NCBI GenBank assembly: GCA_017590115.1
Contig: JAGGNK010006448.1
Coordinates: 10,526,099-10,590,098, forward strand
Length of the DNA stretch: 64,000 nt
Reading direction: 5' to 3'
Source: Montifringilla adamsi
Lineage: Eukaryota; Chordata; Aves; Passeriformes; Passeridae
The notes below the pieces were generated by a model. That model did not search any database, was not told where the DNA came from, and worked only from the letters and a program-made list of their open reading frames with translations. Made by a program: the position numbers and the translations under genes. Positions 13,951 through 26,720 of the stretch are shown in pieces; the stretch's first letter is position 1, and each line of letters starts with the position of its first letter.

Positions 13951-16900
13951 TCAATATGTAATATTCAATATGCAACATCAGAACTGCCATTTTCGGTATG
14001 TCAAAGGTCTGTTTAGTTGATTTTACCTCAGTGGCAGTAGTTTAAAGGTCAGTATAGGAGCAGAGCTACTCAACTACTATACTTTCTTAAGCTGTAGGTA
14101 GTAGATGTTTGTGGACGTTTTGAACTACAGTTTCAGAAATAATTAGTTAAATTTTCTACTACCTTTTTTTTTTCAGTACTTTTTTAGATTCTAAAAACCT
14201 GGCTTTTCGGTTTTGATACCATTTGGTGAAAAAAAAATAGTTCTGTCCTTCCCTGTTCCTCTGTAAAAACATAGCATATTAACATATTATTGTTATTAAA
14301 TTTACTTGTTTTCAACTATTTTCCTAGATAAAATAAATAAATAAATGAAACAAAAAAAAAATTAAAATTAAAAAAAAAAAACAAGCCTTCCTGACAAACT
14401 GTGATTTAGTATCTAATGTTAAGCTGGAGAAGCTGCTGAAAATATTTCTGTAGTTGCTCTTAGCTGTGATTACCAATAATGTGATAGAAAAGACATATGC
14501 ATACTTTTCATGTTCATTTTTTCTTTGTCTGAGTTCTGGACGCTTTGTGAGAAAATAATGCTAAGTTATTCTCTCTGAGTCCAAACAAAGCATTCTCAGT
14601 TATGGCATAATCCCTTTGAACTGTCACCGAGTGGTGGAGGGTGTAAGCAGAAAAACACATGGGTAATTCAAATTTATAGACAGGAGGGTACAGGATTTCC
14701 AGAAGCATGTGATTCCTGAAATCCTTTTCCCAAATACATTAACAGCTGAATTAAAACAATTTTCACTCAGTCTTTCTTTGTGAACTGGTTCTGTTCTATA
14801 CATGCCATGTTTGGTTCAGAACTCTTCCTTATTTAATGAAAAAAAAGTCTTCATTGGCTCTTGCACTAAACCTGCCTCACTAGGTACAGCAAGTTAGTGC
14901 AGAATACTTTTACTTACAGAGATCCAGGGGTTTTGTTATTGTTTGCTAGTTTTGCTTTTCTCTAAGTTTGGCCATTTTGTGTTTTGTTTTTTTGTCTGAA
15001 TTTGAGCACTTTCTTCCCATTGTATGTTGGGATAAGGACAAGAAGAATTGTTCTGAGCTTGGCTTTGACTTTCACACTTGAAAATTCATGCTGCCAGCAA
15101 CCAAAGTAGTTTTTATACCAGGAGTAAAGTGAAGCTTGGCTCAGGGGCATCATTAAGAGCAGTTAGTGATTTTGTTAGTGGCATAAACATCAAAGATTTG
15201 TGACCCAGCCACTAAGAACTTATTTCATTAATACATTTAAATATTAATTATCATTTATTACAAAATAAAAAGAGGTTGTTACAATACTTTTCTAATTGTA
15301 TGGCATAGGCTATATATCTCCTTCTTTTTAAACCAATTAAAACCATTCATCCCCTGAATATTATTAAATTATGTTAATATCAGACTTCTTATTAGGAACC
15401 TAGTGATATATGAGCAAAGTGAAATAAATTCAGTAATACAATTATAAGGTTAAACCCAAGATTAGTAGTGAAAAGCAGTCTCTAGTAATTGCCTGTGATT
15501 ACTTCTACTTGCAGAATGCCAGGCCACTGCTTTTCTAATGTGCTGAATCAATATTCTTACAAACTCTGCTTTTCATGGTTTATAAATAAACATTCAACAT
15601 TTTCTGAGAGGCATAAATAAAGGCCAATATTGAATGACACAGTGATTCAGAATGTAATTATTGCAGAGGGGAGGGAATATGACATGGTGATAAGTCAGGT
15701 AATTAAAAGCCAAAACAAATTGTACTTTAAGCCTGGAAAATGTGATTTGCAGGGTGTGACAGATAAAGAGCTATGTGTCCTGTGTATTTTAACTTCATTG
15801 GCTGAAGAGATTTGGCTTGTTAATGCCACAGAAGAAAAGGAAATCTAAAAAGACTATGGTATTCAGCAAACTTTAATCCTCAGTTCAAATTGTTGGTTTA
15901 GGAACAGCCCAGCTGAGCAAGCAGAGCTATTATGATTGCATCACTGTCTGTTGTTTTAAGGGTTTTTTCAGTAATTAATTCTTTGAATTTTCATTGAGTT
16001 AACATGTATTTACAAGAACTGGATCACACTGTGACATGAATGGGGCCACATTCTTTTTTCCTCTTCCTCTCCCTTGGTGTTCCTCAGGTGGGAGCCCAAG
16101 GCTGATCCAGCCAGGGGTGTTTCAGAGCTGTGATGTATCTGTGGCACCAAAGCAGGAGTGAATTGTATCCACACTTGCGCTCTTTCTGGGAAGTATCCTT
16201 TGAATCGATGTTCTTCAGCTGTGCTGAATACCTTTCCTTCTTTTTTGGAAAGAAAAGGCACATAAACTGATCTAGTTAATTGCACACATTGCATGGAGAA
16301 ATAAAACGGATGCCTTCAAGATATCCCAGACATACTGCAGGTGCACTGATCTATTTTCCACTTTGTGTGCACTGGAATCGTCAGATGTTCCAGAAGAGCA
16401 GTTCAGGAGAAAAGGCCTAAAATGAAACAGCAGCTTCAACAAAAGGAAAAAGGCAGTAGGAGGTGTACAAAAGCTGTGGTCTATGTCCTACCTATGAGAA
16501 TTGTCAGATATAATCCAGCCTGGCCTCTCCATTTCATAGGTCTTTAAATATCATTCAGCTACCTTGGTATTGAACTTAACAACCCAAGTTTAACGGAGTC
16601 ATGCTGCTCAGTAGGACAGTCAGTCTTGCTGAGTATCCCTCTGGGTAGGTCTGCTGTTTGGGTTTATTCCAGCTGTGTGCCACATCGCATCTCAGAATCC
16701 AAAGCAGTCCTGTCTTTCTGGATTTTTTTTGTATCATTCATCATTCATAAACAGAGATCTTCTAATTGCAGTTCTTTTGCTCAGTTTGTGGTTTGGGTTT
16801 TGCTCAATGCCTACTGCATAGCAAATGCCGCTTAGTTCAGCTTTGCATGAAACTTCCAACTATAAATTAAGAACTGTAATGACACTATTTTAGTTTAACA

Positions 16901-19900
16901 ACATTATTAAACACTGACATGACTCATTAGAAAATTAATTGTTTTAATCAAGGTTTTGTGCAGGATTGCTGAAATGCACATTTTACACACAATCCTTCAA
17001 AATTTTCTATCCGATGTATTTACCACCTACAAAACATGTTGATATGGCACCTGAAGAAAATATATTAAGAAAAACGTCAGAACTTTTTAGAGGCATTCCT
17101 GGAAAAAAGGATGTATCCTAATGCATATCATGATGCACGGTCAAGTCATGATAAAAATAATGGTGAAGAAATAAAACTCATCTAGGAGCTTGCTGACACC
17201 ACTATATTTAGAAATTCTGTAATTAATCTTGTAGCAGGTTTTACATTTTTGCTGTTTTAGCACAGGGAAGTGAAAGAAAATTCAGAAGAATCAAATGGAA
17301 ATAAGAAGGAGATTAAAAAAGTCTGTAGGTTAACCAATGCAAGGAGATCTAGATCATCTTACAACTTGCTGACTTTTTGGAATGACTCATTTTACAGATT
17401 GTCTTAATTCTGTTTCAAAGACAGCCCATGGAAGCACTGTTTTTCAATCATGATTTGAGAAAAGCAATTAATTTTATTTCTCATGTGAGCCTGAAGCAGA
17501 AAACAAATCCTAATAAGTTATTTGGCCTTCAGGTTTCTATGGAAAACATTAGCCAAAAAACTATCTGATTTACCTAAAATGCATCAGGAGTGCTAGCTGG
17601 AATTTAAATTAATATCTGCTTTAGTGTTGCAGTCAACAAAGTCATCAGCAAAATAGTGAGGAAGTCAAATTTCTTTGAGACTTTCAGATAATTAAGTCTG
17701 AAATCAACAATGTGGATCTAAGTTCAATTCTCAGTTATTCAGGCGTCAGTTACAATTTGCTTCATTGTCTGCTTAAGCCTTGCATCTCAAAATATATCTC
17801 AGACAAAAAAAAAAAAAAAGATGGTGTGAGCATAGGAATACAAAATGAAGAACTTAATTGTCAGGAAAATAATTCTGGTCATCTGTGAAATTTTAAACTT
17901 ATCCACATACTCCAGTGTGTGCTTTTTATGGGAGATTTTGTGATGCAAGCTTGCTGAGTTTTTTCCATAATCTTTTCTGGAAAAGATAAAACATCACTTT
18001 CATTTGGCCCACATGTTTAAGAACACCTTTACTTTGGCTTCTTCTTCTCTTTTCCTCCTTCTCCTTTTGTTTTATTTTTAAGCCCTTAAAAAGAATTGAG
18101 TTCTTGAGAAAAAGTTAAATCTACCAGACCAAACTGGGGAAAAAAAGAGCTTTGAATAAGATAGGAGGATTTAGCTGACCGCAGATGAATACCTGTCACC
18201 TTTAAGTGGCCAAGAGCAGAAATTAAGAATATAGAGTGAGGATTGTAATGCAAAGTGTGCCTGCTTATCCTTCATAATTCATTGGTATCCTTTGGCCACT
18301 GGTGTAAAAGACTCTGCAGTTGTCCCTCACCTCAGTGCAGTTTTAGCCTGCAAACAACTTCCCCATTCTTGAAAATGTTTTTTTTTCTTTTAAAACTGCC
18401 AGAGATGTTCTGATATTCTGGACTGTCCCAATACTGTGCAAGTCTGACTTCTGGTCTTTGATTTTAGAAGGTTTAGCAATTTTGTATGAATACAGCAGTG
18501 AATAAATTGCTGAATTTCTTCAGGAAGCACACACAGGCTCTCCACCTAACCATCACTTATGTGATCTTCAGTATCAATCAGCAACAGAATTGCATCTACA
18601 CTTGCCTATTGTGTTCTTCATCCCACAGTCCTTTCATTCATGTTCATGTGTTGGCATTATCTGTGGATATAGAAGTGAGTGTGTATAAGGCAATTGCTGG
18701 CAAGCTGACAAAGCTGAGCAGGACTGGTGCACTCTAATTTGCAGTTCCTGAGTCAGCTCTCTGCATACTGTTATGCAGAACCATCAGCAGCTCTCTCCAC
18801 AGAGAAGACGCCAATCTAATTGTCCTATTTCAAAGGAGGTTTTATGCATCTAATTGGTAGAGAGAAGCCTGAGCAGCCTAAGATACCACTTGAATTTCAC
18901 AAAAGTAGCCTTAAGTGTTTTAGTACCAGAAAGTGGGAAATGACAAACTGTGTTCTTCTTCCCTCCAGAAATTTGCTGACTCAGGAGTATCACCACTCTC
19001 TGTAGATGTGATGGAACACCAAGTCAGCTGTTATGAACCCTGTTTTTCAGACATGTCCCAAAACAAGTGAATGCATATGGATCTAAGTGCTCAGTCTTCT
19101 CTGTCCAGGGAATGCAATAACTGACCTATTTTGGTCTGTGGCATCCAAGCTGCATTAACTCCCACCAGCTCAAGCCTAGGAGCCATGGGAACTCGTATGG
19201 AAAAGCTGCTCAGCTCAACTGCTGTCTTCTTTTAGGTCTAAGATCTTTTGTGGGAATTAGGTTGGATCTGGCCACAATGCCTTCTATACCTGCCTATTTC
19301 CTAGTCAATGAAAGAGCTATTAGAAGTATTTACTTGTCTGATTTCTTCAGGCTAAATCTATATTTTGTTGTTGCTGGCTTTACCTGATTATATTAATATT
19401 AAAGTGCCATTCAACCTATTGTTTATTTGAAACAACTATTTAATTTTGTGTGCTACTGTGCAAAGGATAGCGTGAATGGGGGGGGAAAAAAAATCAGTTT
19501 TCCTCCTGAGTGTTAGTTTTGAATTTGCACTGACATTTTCTTCGAATAAGTAGTGGCTACTTTAACACTTAGCTTGAAATTCAGCAGAGAGACAGCTCAC
19601 AGCACACTGCTGTCTTTGGTCCTTGAGATCTTAAGGTAAACTACAAAACAACCTGATACCACATAGGGTATAGGAAGACAGAACCAAAACATGTTCAGAA
19701 AGCACCTGGAAGCCTACCCATCATGCGTAAGGTGTAGTTTTATAGGAAAAAGAAACCACTGTATATCTTTCATATTCCACATCTGTTTGTAAGTAACAGT
19801 GTTCATCTGCTTTTCAAGGACGTTGTATAGAAACCAAAACACAAGAAAAACCACCCTCAGAAACTTTCACGCTGGCCCTCAAAACTGATTTTTTTTTTTT

Positions 19901-20984
19901 TTGTGAGCCCTCTGGATGTTTCCTAGCCATAAGTGCAATCTTAAAGAAATCTCTTAATATGACATTTTTATTGTTACATATTTTTTTTCTATCATTGATA
20001 TATAAAGCTATGATAGAATATGCCAAATGGAAATTAATGCAATTCAGTTTTTCACTTTAATCAGAGTTAAAATTTTGGGTGAAGAATGTTTGCAGATTTA
20101 TTTATATCCTGCAGTCTCCAAAGCTAACAGAGGAAGCTGGCTGCCAGTCTCTACCACTATGCAAATACTTTTCCTTCCATATGGTTGCAGAAATATATTT
20201 TAAAATATTAGGGGTATGAAATAATAATTTATACATTAAACTTTATTCAAAATAAGAAAAGAAGGAGAGGAGTAGGGACCCAGACAGTGAAATGTTAATA
20301 CCAAAATGGCTCAGCTGTCTTACTGTTATCCTGAACCCAAAGAAAGGATCCTATGGCCATATCATATTTTTAGTCTGATTCCCTAAAACTGCTTTTGAGA
20401 GAAATGTCTTCTACACTTAGACTAGTACTGAAGAACTATTAATACACATATATTCCTATAATGCATATTTTATAAGTAAAATTCTATTCTCTGTTTAAGA
20501 TTCAGTGTGTGCCTCCTGCTCTTCCTCTCACTTTTACTCCTTTTGACTGAATCAGTAAAAAGTACCTTAGCCATTGACTTCAATGTGAACTTGATTAGGG
20601 TCTGATTGTTCAGATTTATATCAAATCAGATTGAAAACAAATGTTTTAAGGCAAAGGTCTTTAGAGGGAGATTGGAGAACTTACTGATGGAAATATTGCT
20701 GAAGAAATTTGGATAAAATAAGAGACTTTCAGTTAAGAAATGACCATTTAAAGGCATAAGAACAGCACTACATGTAAACATAGATAAAAAGTTTATAAAA
20801 TATCTGTATGTAGTATAATTTGCATAAAATCATCATGAGTGGAATTTCACACACACAATATTTTAGTTTAACATCCTGTAGAAGTTTAATGCATTTCTGA
20901 AGCTTATAGCCTTACCTGCCACCAGGAGCATGCCCCGAAGAGGGGAGCACTGTGTTCACAGTTTCTAAGGGCAATTCCTGTGGT
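13951..20984 (+). other. GPC6: Intron, about 7 kb without recognisable repeats
   Basis: This stretch has no supported exon. An A/T low-complexity patch lies at about 14328-14382 and an A-tract near 17805. Segments around 15440-15680 and 17480-17760 have a base composition and TAAT-rich wording reminiscent of conserved noncoding elements. That cannot be shown without comparison to other birds. Confidence 0.65.
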
Positions 20985-21430
20985 TGCCAGTGAACTGAAT
21001 ATGGGCTGACAGTGTGCCCAGTGGCCAAGAAGGCCAATGGCATCCTGGTTTGTGTCAGCAATAGTGTGGCCAGCAGGACCAGGGCAGTGATTGTGCCTCT
21101 GTACTTGACAGTGCTGAGGCCACACCTCCAATTCTGTGTTCAGTTCTGAGCCCCTCACTACAAACAGACACTCAGGAGCTGGAATGTGTCCAGAGAAGGG
21201 CAATGAAGCTGGTGAAGGGTCTAGAGCACAGGTCCTGTGAGGAGCAGCTGAGGGAGCTGTGGTTCTTTAGCTGGAAAAAAGGAGGTTCAGGGGAGACCTT
21301 ATCACACTCTGCAACCACCTGAAAGGAAGGAGTAGCCAGGTGCGGGTTAGTCTCTTCTTCCAAGTAAGAAGCAATGGGATGAGAGGAAATGTCCTCAAGT
21401 TGCACAAGGGAACATTTAGACTGGATATTT
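20985..21430 (+). mobile_element. CR1 retrotransposon fragment, sense on +
   Basis: A well-preserved CR1 3' coding and UTR segment contains GCCAAGAAGGCCAATGGCAT, GTGTGGCCAGCAGGACCAGG, GTGTCCAGAGAAGGGCAATG and GAGGAGCAGCTGAGGGAGCT. It ends in AGACTGGATATT without the CR1 3' terminal repeats, so it is truncated on both sides. No intact frame remains. Its start could lie up to about 70 bp further left. Confidence 0.9.
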
Positions 21431-23370
21431 GATTTTCTTAGTAATCATAACAGAAAACAATTTCTAAACTGGTCACATTAAAACATAACAAATGTAATAG
21501 GCAAAAAACTTACAGCTATTGGTTAGTACCTTTGGAGACATGCAATGCCTGTTTATAGAATCCTTTTCAGCATCAATTTTATTGACTTACTCTTTTCCAA
21601 AGATAGGAATCTGTATCCTAGGACACAACTAATTTTGTTCTGATTGCTGTCAAAAATACTTCCTGATTTTTGGCATGAGGTAAAGGGAGGATTTTTGAGC
21701 TGTCCCTTCAATTGAAATGGTGGTCAGAGAGCAGTAACAGCAGGAAAAAGTGAAAATCTCACTTCCCCATCTCTTAACTGTGAATGAAGTGGGTCAGAAA
21801 TAGACTCTGGCATGTATCAGCCATAAAGCAGCCAAGAACTGCCCTTATAAATATTCAGATGGAAGGGTTTGCTGCTGGTAGGATCTGAAAACAGGTGTAA
21901 TTTGAACTATTTGTAAGAGCAATTTTTTTCTAAATGTAAGATTCTTCAAAACAAATATACACACTAAAAAAATGTGTGCTGATAAATTGCACAGATAAAT
22001 TAGTTACTTCAATATCAGTACTATTCTGCCTTGGTGTTTTGTCTTTTCTGAATACTTTTGCTCTATTTAACCAGATAGATTTGCCTTTGAATATTATTCA
22101 CTTTGAGGAGAGTGGTCACCCTGGGACCTAATTTCCTTTTCGTGTTTCTTTTGCTTCTTTGTTTACTTTGGTTTTGGATTGGGTTTTTTGTTAGTTTGTT
22201 AGTTTTTTTGTTTGTTTTTATAAGAGTTGATAGATTGCTGGGTTTTCCTTTTTTACGGAACATGAAATGAACCTGGCAAAGGAGTTACTGCCTCAGTAAA
22301 TCTGAACAGCCATTTTTGGAATCTGCTTGGGAATTAGAATGAGTCTCATCTCAAAGCATGTGGTTCAGCTAATGAGAGAATTGACTTCAGATTGTTCCAT
22401 ATATTATATTCTGGCTTAGTCAGAAAGGTGTAAACTGATTTAGTGTGAGGGAAATCTCTTTTGCCTCAGGAAGCTGTGGAGATGGTAGACTGTGGAATAT
22501 TAACCACCATTTCACAGTGCTCAAAAGGGAGCTGTAGTTGGAGGTAACACCTACACTAGGTTGGCCTTACTGTGAGAGGGAAGAATCTGTTTGATCATGT
22601 AGTCTCATCTCCACACCTTATCAGTCATTCTGCTTTATAAGGTAGTGGACTAAAAAGCACTCAGAAAATTTTTCATTGGTCTGATAATATTGTATGTATC
22701 TGATAATATAGATTGAGTCATTTATTCAAGGGACTAAAACTTGACCTTGCGCCAAAACTTACTTTCTGAGCTAATTAATTACACAAATTGAGAGACTTCT
22801 TACCTCTTTGTTTCAATAACTTGTAAAAAAAAAATACATTCCTGTTTCTCTTACACAGGTTTTATACACTTTATTGTAGTTTTAGTGCATATTTTTCATC
22901 AAAAGAATAAAAAATCTCCGTGACCTTACTAAGCTAAGAATCAAAGACTTGTAGTTGAAAGCCGATCTTATTGGCTTATTTATTTTTGTAGAGATTTATT
23001 CAGAGTCACATTTCTTCAAACCTAGAGGCACTCGGGTTTGCCTAGCTAGTCTGGTTCATTAAGCCAAAGTATATTACCTTACGTAACAGAATTTCAGAAG
23101 ATCCTTACTTTTGGTGAACCAAGGTACCTTATGTTTGAAGTATATTCATCATAGGCTTCTTCAAATGAGCAATGAGAAGAGTTAAGCATCTCCAAAATGC
23201 AGTTCTCATCTCCAGACACACTGATTAACTTTACGACATCGCTGTCTTTCTTTACCAACTATAGAGAAGAGAACAACTCTTCTTTACATTCTTTATCTAT
23301 ATGCATGGCATTAGATGGGGAGAAAATCCAGTCTGTTGATATTAATGTGCAATATAGTATTTTGTAGCTG

Positions 23371-23418
23371 TTAAATTAGAGATTGTTAGGATTTTTAAAT
23401 TAGAGATTGTTAGGATTT
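23371..23418 (+). repeat. 24-bp tandem duplication (two exact copies)
   Basis: The unit beginning TTAAATTAGAGATTGTTAGG occupies 23371-23394 and is repeated exactly at 23395-23418. With only two copies and no divergence, it is a recent local duplication rather than a satellite. Confidence 0.9.
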
Positions 23419-24183
23419 TATCTTAGGTACTTACATTAAAGCTGCTCCTTCTTAAATGACATAAATACAATTTTTAATGACATTTTATTCAGCATTTATT
23501 GGTCAGTCTTTGCGGAAATTATTCTGAAAGGAGAACAGACCAAGGTAATGATTTTCTGTAGAAATCAGCTGCTTTAAAGGCAACAAATGTAAAGCTTTAA
23601 TGCAGTTTAGTGTTTTGGTGTATTAATAGACTTGACTGAATAATAAAAGATAGATGGTTGAATATGTTTGAGTAAAAGTAGACCAATTTTCCTTTATGTA
23701 AGTTAGTATTTCTGAAAATGCTCAGTTTTGGAAATTGTAAATGAGTTAATCACAGTATTTATGTGAGGAACCTGCTGTTAGTTGGTCAGCAGCTGAAGAA
23801 TTTTGCTTTTACATAAGAGATCTAAATACATGGCTAACTAGTCAGGCATAAAATTAGCTAATTAAAATACACAGTCTGTAAATAAGTAAATTGTAAACAT
23901 AATTTCCTAAATTCTGGTTGTAAATACTACTGAATAATGAGGATATCAACGCAAATAGAAAAGTGTCAGCATTGGAAAAACCTCCTGAATCCGATAACCT
24001 GTAAAACTTGCAATGGTATTTCGTCACATATCTTCATTAGGGTTATGACATAGAGTTTATGTAGTTCTAGCCATGAAAGTTGTTTAGTAATATATTTTCT
24101 GTTTTCATCATAATCTGTAACTCACATTCTCTCTGTTGCTCCTCCACATACTAGATGACTCACACAGTAATTAATTTGCATTT

Positions 24184-24315
24184 GGGGGCAGGGGGGAAGG
24201 GGGGTTGGGTTTTTTGGGTTTGGTTTGGTTTGTTTTTTGTGGGTTTTTTGTTCTGTTTTTGGTTTTTGGTTTTTGGGGTTTTTTTGGGTTTTTTTCTTTT
24301 TTGTTTTTTTTTAAG
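24184..24315 (+). repeat. G-quadruplex-like G runs followed by GT-rich low complexity
   Basis: Four runs (G5, G6, G6, G3) with 2-nt loops occupy 24184-24209. They are followed by about 100 bases made almost only of G and T. The arrangement fits the canonical G-quadruplex pattern on the + (transcribed-RNA) strand. Open frames through it are artefacts of low complexity. Confidence 0.85.
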
Positions 24316-24924
24316 AAAGAACCTGATAACCCAAATAAGTTTAGATGGCTTATAGACTGGAAGCTCAGTTACTCAATCAGCACCATGGACATAAATCACG
24401 TGTAGCAATGCTGCAGATAAGTCATGAAATAGATCAAGACCAGGATATGTGTTTATGTAGTACTACTGCAGTACCTCACTTGTTGACCACATTGGATGTG
24501 CTTAGATGTTATTCATCTTTTCACTGCTGGCTTTTGCTGTGTTCGTGGTGAACACTGCAATTAGCACAGAGGTCTTTGTAGCACTTACATTAAAAGCATA
24601 ACATTACCATGAGTGTTAAGTGTCCTGGGAATACAGTTCGTGTCTGTACAACTTAAGAATTTATATTGCTGGGAAGGTTTTTAAAACCAACTTTAAAGAG
24701 TTATGTAAAAAGTTATGCAAGTACATAAAAGGATACATAACTTTGGTTGGCAGAAAAAGTCATGACCAATAGGAATGGGAAACATGACTAAGGTGCAAAT
24801 ATTGTATCTACTGAAGCCTTTTTTTGATATCTAGTATCCCATAATCAGTCACAGCATGTGCTTAGAAATTTTTCCCAAGCAAACGTGATCTGTGAATCCT
24901 GTGTCCTTTTCCAATAGCATATCA

Positions 24925-25300
24925 GTGCTTGAGACAGTTTTCTCCCATAAATATATGTGTGTGAGCACTTGAAGATTGTGCCTTTTGCTGGATATGCTGG
25001 ACACCAGTGATCTTCATGGGCTGCTCAGGATACTTACAGTATTTCACTCTCTGGCAGAGTGAAGGGCCTGAAACCACCATATCATCCTCTCTTCTATTGT
25101 TCCTGTATCTCATTTTGGCTTGGGCACTTGGCACTGGCATGCCACTCTCTGAGGAAACAATGTTCTCCATGCAGATGGGATGGCCTTGGCAGCGCAGCAT
25201 ACCCTCACCACCTCAACCCACAGTTGACTGGCAGCTGTGTCCTGGAAAACTGGCATATTACCTTGCAAGGGGCACGCTGCCATCCATAGACAATAAGGCA
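24925..25300 (-). pseudogene. Decayed retroviral-type integrase remnant (ERVL-like), antisense
   Basis: Minus-strand translation of this segment gives fragments in two frames resembling the integrase region of endogenous retroviruses. A Gly-Pro followed by a LPESE motif lies near 25060-25080, and an Ala-Tyr-Pro-Ala motif near 24990. Frame changes and stops separate them, so it is a non-functional relic without LTRs nearby. The identification rests on short motifs and could be wrong. Confidence 0.4.
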
Positions 25301-26510
25301 CCTCGGCAGCAAAATGATCACAAATGAATATCAGCTGTTAACATTCAAGGACTGATTCCAAGTCATTTGGGTTGGCTAGAAGCATGAAATCTTTATTCTC
25401 TTTATTGCTAAATGCAGAAATCTCTATTGCACACTGCCTGGTGTCTTACCCATAAATAAGTCTAAACTGAAGAGTAATTCTCCATATAGTATTTACAGCA
25501 CAGATATCTGCGCTCCTTCATAAATACACAGCAATAGACACTTTTCAGGAATATTTCAAATTGAAAAATCAGAAAATATACTGAACATTTTTGGCTTTGA
25601 TATCATATCTTACCCATGTTCTGAGAAGCAGTCTGTGGTCAGTAGTGAATTAGACTGTTCTCAAAGTTAATAAAGAAATGTTTCATATCACTGCCTTTTC
25701 AGAACAAAAAGTAGGACAGAAATGAATGCTCTGACTCTTGCACATGAATGCAGACCATACCTTACTTAACCAGAAAATCAGATAGTGCAATAAAATAATG
25801 CAATGAAAAGCATATATTAGGAAAACTTAGCTACCATTTAAAAATGTAATTTTGATCTGAAAAATGTGTCAGGAGACATTTTGAATTAATTTTTCTTCAT
25901 AGATTATTTATCATATTTTAACAGATTTCCTAAAATAAAATAGAAGGAGCTTTGAATTAGCAAACCTGAATGTTAAAATGAGCTCTGTTTGGCTCATATG
26001 AAGATTTACTGAGCCAGGGTCCCTACATAGTTCTGTCTTGTCTCCAGCTGAATGGGACATTTGCAGAAAAGATTAGGATGCCACACTGAACAGTTATGGA
26101 GACCTAAAAGCACGAATAAAATTGAATTCATTCTCTTTATTTCTGTGCAGTTTGTAGGGCTAAGAAGAGTGAAAAAGACCAATTTTTTGATTCTTCTTGC
26201 CAGACACTGAATGCATGTAGCTGGCTGGAATGCTAATACCGTGATGACATTTTTGCATACTGTATTCTCAGACTAGAAATGAATTCTGATTTATCGCACA
26301 ACTTTTAGGGCAATTTTATTTGACCTTTTCTAAATACTACATCCATTTACCTCTGGGCAGCTGACAAAGTCTCTTTTCCCTGTGACATGGTATTTGTTAG
26401 AAAATATGAAAGTTGAGGTTGGTTTTAAATTACTGGCTTCACATAGTTTTATTAAGAAAAAGGCTAATAAAGTGCCCTCCCCATCCCAATTGTTCAATAT
26501 TGTTGGAACA

Positions 26511-26572
26511 TTTTAATTGTAGGGTTTTCTTCATTGTTTCATTTTTCCCAGGTACTTTTAGCCAAGGTAAGT
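26511..26572 (+). other. Candidate 15-nt microexon or recursive splice site
   Basis: A branch-point-like TTAAT (A at 26516) is followed by a strong pyrimidine tract and CAG at 26549-26551. After 15 nt (26552-26566) comes a consensus donor, AAG|gtaagt. The acceptor is itself followed by gtac, so AG|GT is juxtaposed as in vertebrate ratchet sites. The 15 nt would add five codons (VLLAK) in phase with the upstream GPC6 exon, which ends on a complete codon. All signals are visible; use in RNA is inferred. Confidence 0.4.
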
Positions 26573-26696
26573 AGATAAATAAAAAGGAATGGGGGAATGA
26601 ACCCTGCCTTCAAAGTGGCACAAATTAACTCACATTAACAGGCCCGTCACCATGTGGAGTGAATGATGTCTCTATACATTTATCCACAAACTAAAT

Positions 26697-26720
26697 TTAT
26701 TTTTTTTAACAGGGGTAAGT
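26697..26720 (+). other. Second acceptor-donor juxtaposition (possible recursive splice site)
   Basis: A T-rich tract leads to AACAG (AG at 26711-26712), then GG, then the perfect donor core gtaagt at 26715-26720. This lies about 150 bp downstream of the candidate microexon. It could act as a ratchet site or as the donor of a 163-nt RS-type exon beginning at 26552. Function is inferred from arrangement only. Confidence 0.35.

Larger units (their letters stand above)
21431..24924 (+). other. GPC6: Intron containing tandem duplication and G/T-rich region
   Basis: No exon is supported. It includes T/G-rich low complexity at about 22140-22230, an exact 24-bp tandem duplication at 23371-23418, and a G-run/GT-rich segment at 24184-24315 (listed separately). 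Confidence 0.7.

Noticed and set aside
25007..25327. 106-codon plus-strand open frame
   Set aside because: Opposite strand to the integrase-like relic, and no domain is recognisable.
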